Assembly (NCBI GenBank): GCA_910585615.1 | Contig: CAJUFO010000091.1 | Span: forward strand, 1 to 15,419 | Reading direction: 5' to 3' | Source: an uncultured Acetatifactor sp. | GTDB taxonomy: Bacteria; Bacillota; Clostridia; Lachnospirales; Lachnospiraceae | Length of the DNA: 15,419 nt | In this document: positions 12,077 through 15,419 of the stretch, one piece after another | Numbering within the stretch: position 1 is the stretch's first letter | Layout of the letters: each line of letters begins with the position of its first letter | Translations under genes and position numbers: made by a program | Notes under the pieces: generated by a model | The model's input: the letters and a program-made list of their open reading frames with translations, nothing else | Told to the model about the DNA's origin: nothing | The model's database searches: none

Positions 12077-14887
12077 ATGAGGATTACGAACTGCAAGGTC
12101 AACCATCTCACCGCCCCCCTGGGGTACTGGATGGAGAAGCCAGTCTTCTCCTGGCAGGTGGAGGAGGCAGAGGGAAAGGCCCAGACGAAAGCCCGCCTGG
12201 TGGTGCGCCGGGACGGAGAGACGGTGGCGGACACAGGCTTTGCGCAGCTTGACAGCCTGGCGGCGCCCGTTGAGATGGAGCTGGCGCCCCGCACCCGCTA
12301 CACCTGGACAGTGACCGTGTGCACGGATGCCGGGGAGGAGGCGGCAAGCGACGAGAACTGGTTCGAGACCGGAAAGGAAAACGAAGGCTGGAACGCCAAA
12401 TGGATCGGGGACAGCCAGGCGCGCCACCCCATGTACTCGAAGCACATCGCCCCCGCGAAGCCTGTGAAGAGCGCCAGGCTCTACATCTGCGGCCTGGGCC
12501 TGTACGAGGCATACTATGTCCCGGGAAAGGACGCCGTAGCTGCAGGCTCCATAGAGACCCTGCGGGCGGAGGCGAAGATCGGGGAGGAGCTGCTGGCCCC
12601 GTACTGCAACAACTACAATGAATGGGTGCAGTACCAGACCTATGACGTGACAGAGAAGCTGAAGGAAGAGGGAAATCTGTGTGTGCTGCTGGGCAACGGC
12701 TGGTACTTCGGGCGCTTTGGCTTCAACGACCCCGACGGCAGGCCTTATTACGGAAAGGGCAGGAAGCTCCTGGCCGAGCTGCGCCTGACATACGAGGACG
12801 GCACCGAGGAGGCCATCGGCACGGACGAGAGCTGGCAGGTGGACTATAGCAATATCTTCTTTTCCAATATCTATGACGGCGAGCAGATGGACGATACCCT
12901 GGAGCCCGTAGCGGCGGCAGCGGCCCAGGTGGTGGAGCCTCCCAAGGGGGCGCTGACGGCCAGGCTGAGCCTGCCGGTGAAGGCGCTGCAGGAGCTGCCT
13001 GTGGCGGAGCTGATCCATACTCCCGCGGGAGAGACTGTGGTGGATTTAGGCCAGAACATCGCAGGGTCTTTCCGCCTGCGGGTCCATGAGCCCAAGGGCA
13101 CGAAGATCCACGTCCAGGTGGGCGAGGTGCTGCAGCAGGGCAATTTCTATCGGGACAACCTGCGCTCGGCCAAAGCGGAGTACATCTACATATCGGACGG
13201 CCAGGAGCATGTCCTGCAGCCGTACTTTACGTTCTACGGCTACCGCTACGCCAAGGTGGAGGGCGTGGCCGACCTGAAGCCGGAGGACTTCACGGGCCTG
13301 GCCATGTACTCCGACCTGCCCAGGAACGGCTGGCTGGAGACCGGAAACGAGCTGGTGAACCGCCTGGTCCTGAACACGGAGTGGGGCCAGAAGGGCAACT
13401 TCGTGGACGTGCCCACGGACTGCCCCCAGCGCGACGAGCGCATGGGCTGGACCGGGGACGCGGAGGTGTTCTCCCCCACGGCGTGCTACCAGATGGACAG
13501 CTACGCTTTCTTTGCCAAGTACCTCTACGACATGGCCACGGAGCAGAAGACCCGGGACGGCGCCGTGCCGGACGTGATCCCCTCCTTTGGGCATAAGGGC
13601 ATCGCCTGTGCCTGGGGGGACGCGGCCTGCGTGATTCCGTGGGTGGTATATCGGTTCTACGGAGACAAGTCCATCTTGGAGGGTCAGTTCGACAGCATGA
13701 AGGGGTGGGTGGACCATATCTACGGGCTGGAGCAGAACGACCAGGGCTGGCGGAAGCATTTCCACTATGGGGACTGGCTGGCCCTGGACGGCCCTGGGGG
13801 CATCGACGGCGTCATGGGTGCTACGGAGAACGCTTTCATCGCTTTGGTGTACCTGCGCTACAGCGCCCAGCTGACGGCCAAGGCGGCTGCGGTGCTGGGA
13901 AAGGCAGAGGAGGAGAGATACTACAGTGAGCTGGCGGATAAGATGCTGAAGGAAATCCGGCACGAGTACTTCGCGCCCTCCGGGCGCTGCTGCCTGGACA
14001 CCCAGACGGCGCTGCTGCTTAGCCTGCGGCACGGCCTCACCGTGGACAGGGAGCAGACCGCGAAGCGCCTGCAGAGGAAGTTCGACGACAACAACGGAAA
14101 GCTCCAGACAGGCTTCGTGGGCACCCCTATCCTGGGCGAGGAGCTGACCAGGGCGGGCTTGAACGAGCTGGCCTACGGGCTGCTGTTCAATGAGGAGTAT
14201 CCCGGCTGGCTCTATGAGGTGAAGCTGGGGGCCACCACCATCTGGGAGCGCTGGAACAGCATGCTGGAGGACGGCAGCGTGTCCTCCACGGGCATGAACA
14301 GCTTCAACCACTATTCCTACGGCTCCATCGTGGAGTGGATGTACGCCTATGTGGCGGGCATCCGGCAGGCGGAGGACAGCATAGGCTTCCGGCATGTGTG
14401 CATCAGCCCGGTGGTGGATGCTAGGCTGGGGCATGTGGACGCGAAATATCAGTCGGCCATGGGACTGTGGAAGACCTCCTGGAAGGCCCTGGACGATTTC
14501 CATCTGCAGTTCCGGGTGACGGTGCCTTTCGGCTGCCAGGCGGAGGTGGCCCTGCCCTGTGCGCCGGAGAGCCTGTACGGGGATAAGGAGAACGCCATGT
14601 TCGCCCATGTGGAGGGCGGGGTCTGCCGTCTGGAGGCCGGAAGCTACAGCGTCACCTATGAGACCACAGCGCCCCTGCGCAAAATCTACAGCACGGCCAC
14701 GCCGTTAAAGGAGCTTCTGGGCGTCCCTGCCATCCGCAGCTTCCTGACGGAGAAGATACCCCAGATCGGACAGGTGCCGGATCACATGCGCTCGAGCAGC
14801 CTCCGGGATCTGGCGGCGCATTTCCCTGGGAATGTGGAGGCCGGAACATTGGAGGCGCTGGACGAGGCGCTGGCGAAGCTAGGATAG
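12077..14887 (+). CDS. GH78 alpha-L-rhamnosidase
   Basis: The enzyme releases terminal alpha-L-rhamnose by an inverting mechanism. The 936-residue protein has no signal peptide and should act in the cytoplasm on imported oligosaccharides or glycosides. Order of parts: an N-terminal beta domain (about 1-110), a Bac_rhamnosid_N-like jelly roll (about 115-290), a second beta domain ending in FTFYGYRYAKVEG (about 305-395), the (alpha/alpha)6 barrel (about 400-765) and a C-terminal beta domain to about 860. Catalytic acidic residues are in DCPQRDERMGWTGD (Asp453, Glu454 as likely general acid, Asp461) and TTIWERW (Glu724 as likely general base). A helical extension (864-936) follows the last beta domain. 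AAGGAGG lies about nine bases before ATG 12077. A palindrome array occupies its leader and a terminator follows 50 bases after the stop. No transporter or regulator is adjacent on the right within the window. Confidence 0.95.
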   Translation: MRITNCKVNHLTAPLGYWMEKPVFSWQVEEAEGKAQTKARLVVRRDGETVADTGFAQLDSLAAPVEMELAPRTRYTWTVTVCTDAGEEAASDENWFETGKENEGWNAKWIGDSQARHPMYSKHIAPAKPVKSARLYICGLGLYEAYYVPGKDAVAAGSIETLRAEAKIGEELLAPYCNNYNEWVQYQTYDVTEKLKEEGNLCVLLGNGWYFGRFGFNDPDGRPYYGKGRKLLAELRLTYEDGTEEAIGTDESWQVDYSNIFFSNIYDGEQMDDTLEPVAAAAAQVVEPPKGALTARLSLPVKALQELPVAELIHTPAGETVVDLGQNIAGSFRLRVHEPKGTKIHVQVGEVLQQGNFYRDNLRSAKAEYIYISDGQEHVLQPYFTFYGYRYAKVEGVADLKPEDFTGLAMYSDLPRNGWLETGNELVNRLVLNTEWGQKGNFVDVPTDCPQRDERMGWTGDAEVFSPTACYQMDSYAFFAKYLYDMATEQKTRDGAVPDVIPSFGHKGIACAWGDAACVIPWVVYRFYGDKSILEGQFDSMKGWVDHIYGLEQNDQGWRKHFHYGDWLALDGPGGIDGVMGATENAFIALVYLRYSAQLTAKAAAVLGKAEEERYYSELADKMLKEIRHEYFAPSGRCCLDTQTALLLSLRHGLTVDREQTAKRLQRKFDDNNGKLQTGFVGTPILGEELTRAGLNELAYGLLFNEEYPGWLYEVKLGATTIWERWNSMLEDGSVSSTGMNSFNHYSYGSIVEWMYAYVAGIRQAEDSIGFRHVCISPVVDARLGHVDAKYQSAMGLWKTSWKALDDFHLQFRVTVPFGCQAEVALPCAPESLYGDKENAMFAHVEGGVCRLEAGSYSVTYETTAPLRKIYSTATPLKELLGVPAIRSFLTEKIPQIGQVPDHMRSSSLRDLAAHFPGNVEAGTLEALDEALAKLG

Positions 14888-14936
14888 GAGGAGACGGGCA
14901 AAGGGATATCGGAATGCCATATAGAGATTGACTATG

Positions 14937-14977
14937 AAACGGCAGCCATGGGGATCGGTCCTGTGAGCTGCCGTTTT
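14937..14977 (+). terminator. Rho-independent terminator after the rhamnosidase gene
   Basis: AAACGGCAGC (14937-14946) and GCTGCCGTTT (14967-14976) form an exact 10-bp stem with a 20-base loop, ending in TTTT at 14974-14977. The A-rich left side and T-rich right side would allow termination in both directions. Confidence 0.8.
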
Positions 14978-15021
14978 GATGTAAAGAACTGCAGCCCCCC
15001 TTGCCCCATTGCAAAAAACTT

Positions 15022-15051
15022 TTGCCATCACAGCCGCAAATACGCTATAAT
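15022..15051 (+). promoter_or_regulatory. Strong promoter near the right end
   Basis: TTGCCA at 15022-15027 and a consensus TATAAT at 15046-15051 are 18 bases apart, so transcription would start near 15058 and run off the window. No convincing coding start follows within about 360 bases. Confidence 0.7.
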
Positions 15052-15057
15052 ATAGAC

Positions 15058-15419
15058 ATAGAAAGACATTGGACGACAGCCTCCCCCCATGGCTCCGGGC
15101 TTTTCTGGCCCCAAAATCGGGCGAGGCAGGACGATGCTCCCCTCTGTAGGACAGAGAGACACACTATTTTAGGGATACCATTCATTCAAAACAGCGCAAA
15201 ATTCTGCAAAATGTGCAATTCAGCACAGGGAAACGTATCATTCCATCTATTAAAATCACCATATCTAACTAAATATCTGTCATCTTGTAAATACTGAAAC
15301 AGGAAAAGGGCATGTGGAAATCCGGCCGGCCGCAAAAAATCGATCGTCCCAGAATAACAGATTGCGCAGATTAAGCCCATCTGCGAAACAGAGAAAAGAG
15401 ATTACCCCTGTATTCTGCC
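15058..15419 (+). other. Transcribed region with no recognised gene
   Basis: I see no credible protein gene here; short frames on both strands lack ribosome binding sites and family motifs. Possible RNA structure includes GCCTC (15079-15083) with GAGGC (15123-15127); GGGC (15097-15100), GCCC (15108-15111) and GGGC (15119-15122), where the middle element can pair with only one of the others; CTCTGT/ACAGAG (15142-15147, 15151-15156); and CGCAGA/TCTGCG (15365-15370, 15380-15385). The second half is much more AT-rich than the rest of the window. It could be a long leader of a gene to the right, a non-coding RNA, or the edge of transferred DNA. Confidence 0.4.

Noticed and set aside
13046..14608. 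A 520-codon open frame on the minus strand inside the rhamnosidase gene
   Set aside because: It is an antisense mirror caused by high GC codon use. It has no family motifs, and the opposite strand encodes a clear GH78 enzyme over its full length.
14937..14977. Relation between the terminator stem (AAACGGCAGC) and the inverted repeat at 1239-1293 (AAACGGCAT)
   Set aside because: Only eight bases are shared and the surrounding sequence differs, so the similarity is best taken as chance.
15186..15380. A 64-codon minus-strand frame near the right end
   Set aside because: It has no ribosome binding site, an in-frame stop shortly upstream and no recognisable motif. It overlaps the region read by a strong plus-strand promoter.

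Overview
The window looks like chromosome from a GC-rich member of the Clostridia, most likely a gut Lachnospiraceae. The evidence is the pth-mfd neighbourhood, strong AGGAGG-type ribosome binding sites, a LytTR regulator with a GHKL kinase, a PD-(D/E)XK (Rpn-type) nuclease with the YEHQST motif, and a cytoplasmic GH78 rhamnosidase. The genus assignment is inference. Genes lie mostly on the plus strand; the one clear minus-strand gene is a small P-loop kinase (10465-10989). I saw no rRNA, tRNA, CRISPR array or intact insertion sequence.

Region by region: 1-238 holds the tail of a probable Nudix hydrolase. pth (315-1019) and mfd (1514-5206) are the housekeeping core. Between them sits an AT-richer, broken nucleotidyltransferase gene (1025-1504) that appears to have gained about 90 bp containing an inverted repeat and an in-frame stop. 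5207-5671 holds a hairpin, a 16-codon mini-ORF, a 33-residue small protein gene and a terminator. 5672-8012 is a two-component system: a LytTR response regulator followed by a membrane histidine kinase with unusual glycine-rich repeats. 8091-9249 is a strong promoter, a structured leader and an Rpn-type nuclease gene. 9339-10468 is an ABC exporter gene with a large internal deletion, whose promoter still carries a repeat array of the kind LytTR regulators bind. After the minus-strand kinase, 11214-11885 encodes an SGNH hydrolase interrupted by a TAA. 11899-12061 is a dense set of nested palindromes. 12077-14887 is an alpha-L-rhamnosidase followed by a good terminator. The last 440 bases start with a strong promoter and hold no gene I recognise.

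How the parts may work together: pth (peptidyl-tRNA recycling) and mfd (transcription-coupled repair) form the conserved backbone. The SGNH hydrolase and the rhamnosidase would make sense as a deacetylation plus rhamnose-release pair acting on imported glycosides, but the esterase is broken at codon 31 as read here. The LytTR/kinase pair may be the regulator of the decayed ABC exporter 1.5 kb downstream.

The main points of interest are the operator-like array before a dead exporter, the nested palindromes before the rhamnosidase gene, the palindromic insertion in the nucleotidyltransferase, the structured leader before the nuclease, the unexplained transcribed region at the right end, and three disrupted accessory genes among intact housekeeping genes. 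I found no clearly new multi-gene defence or metabolic system.
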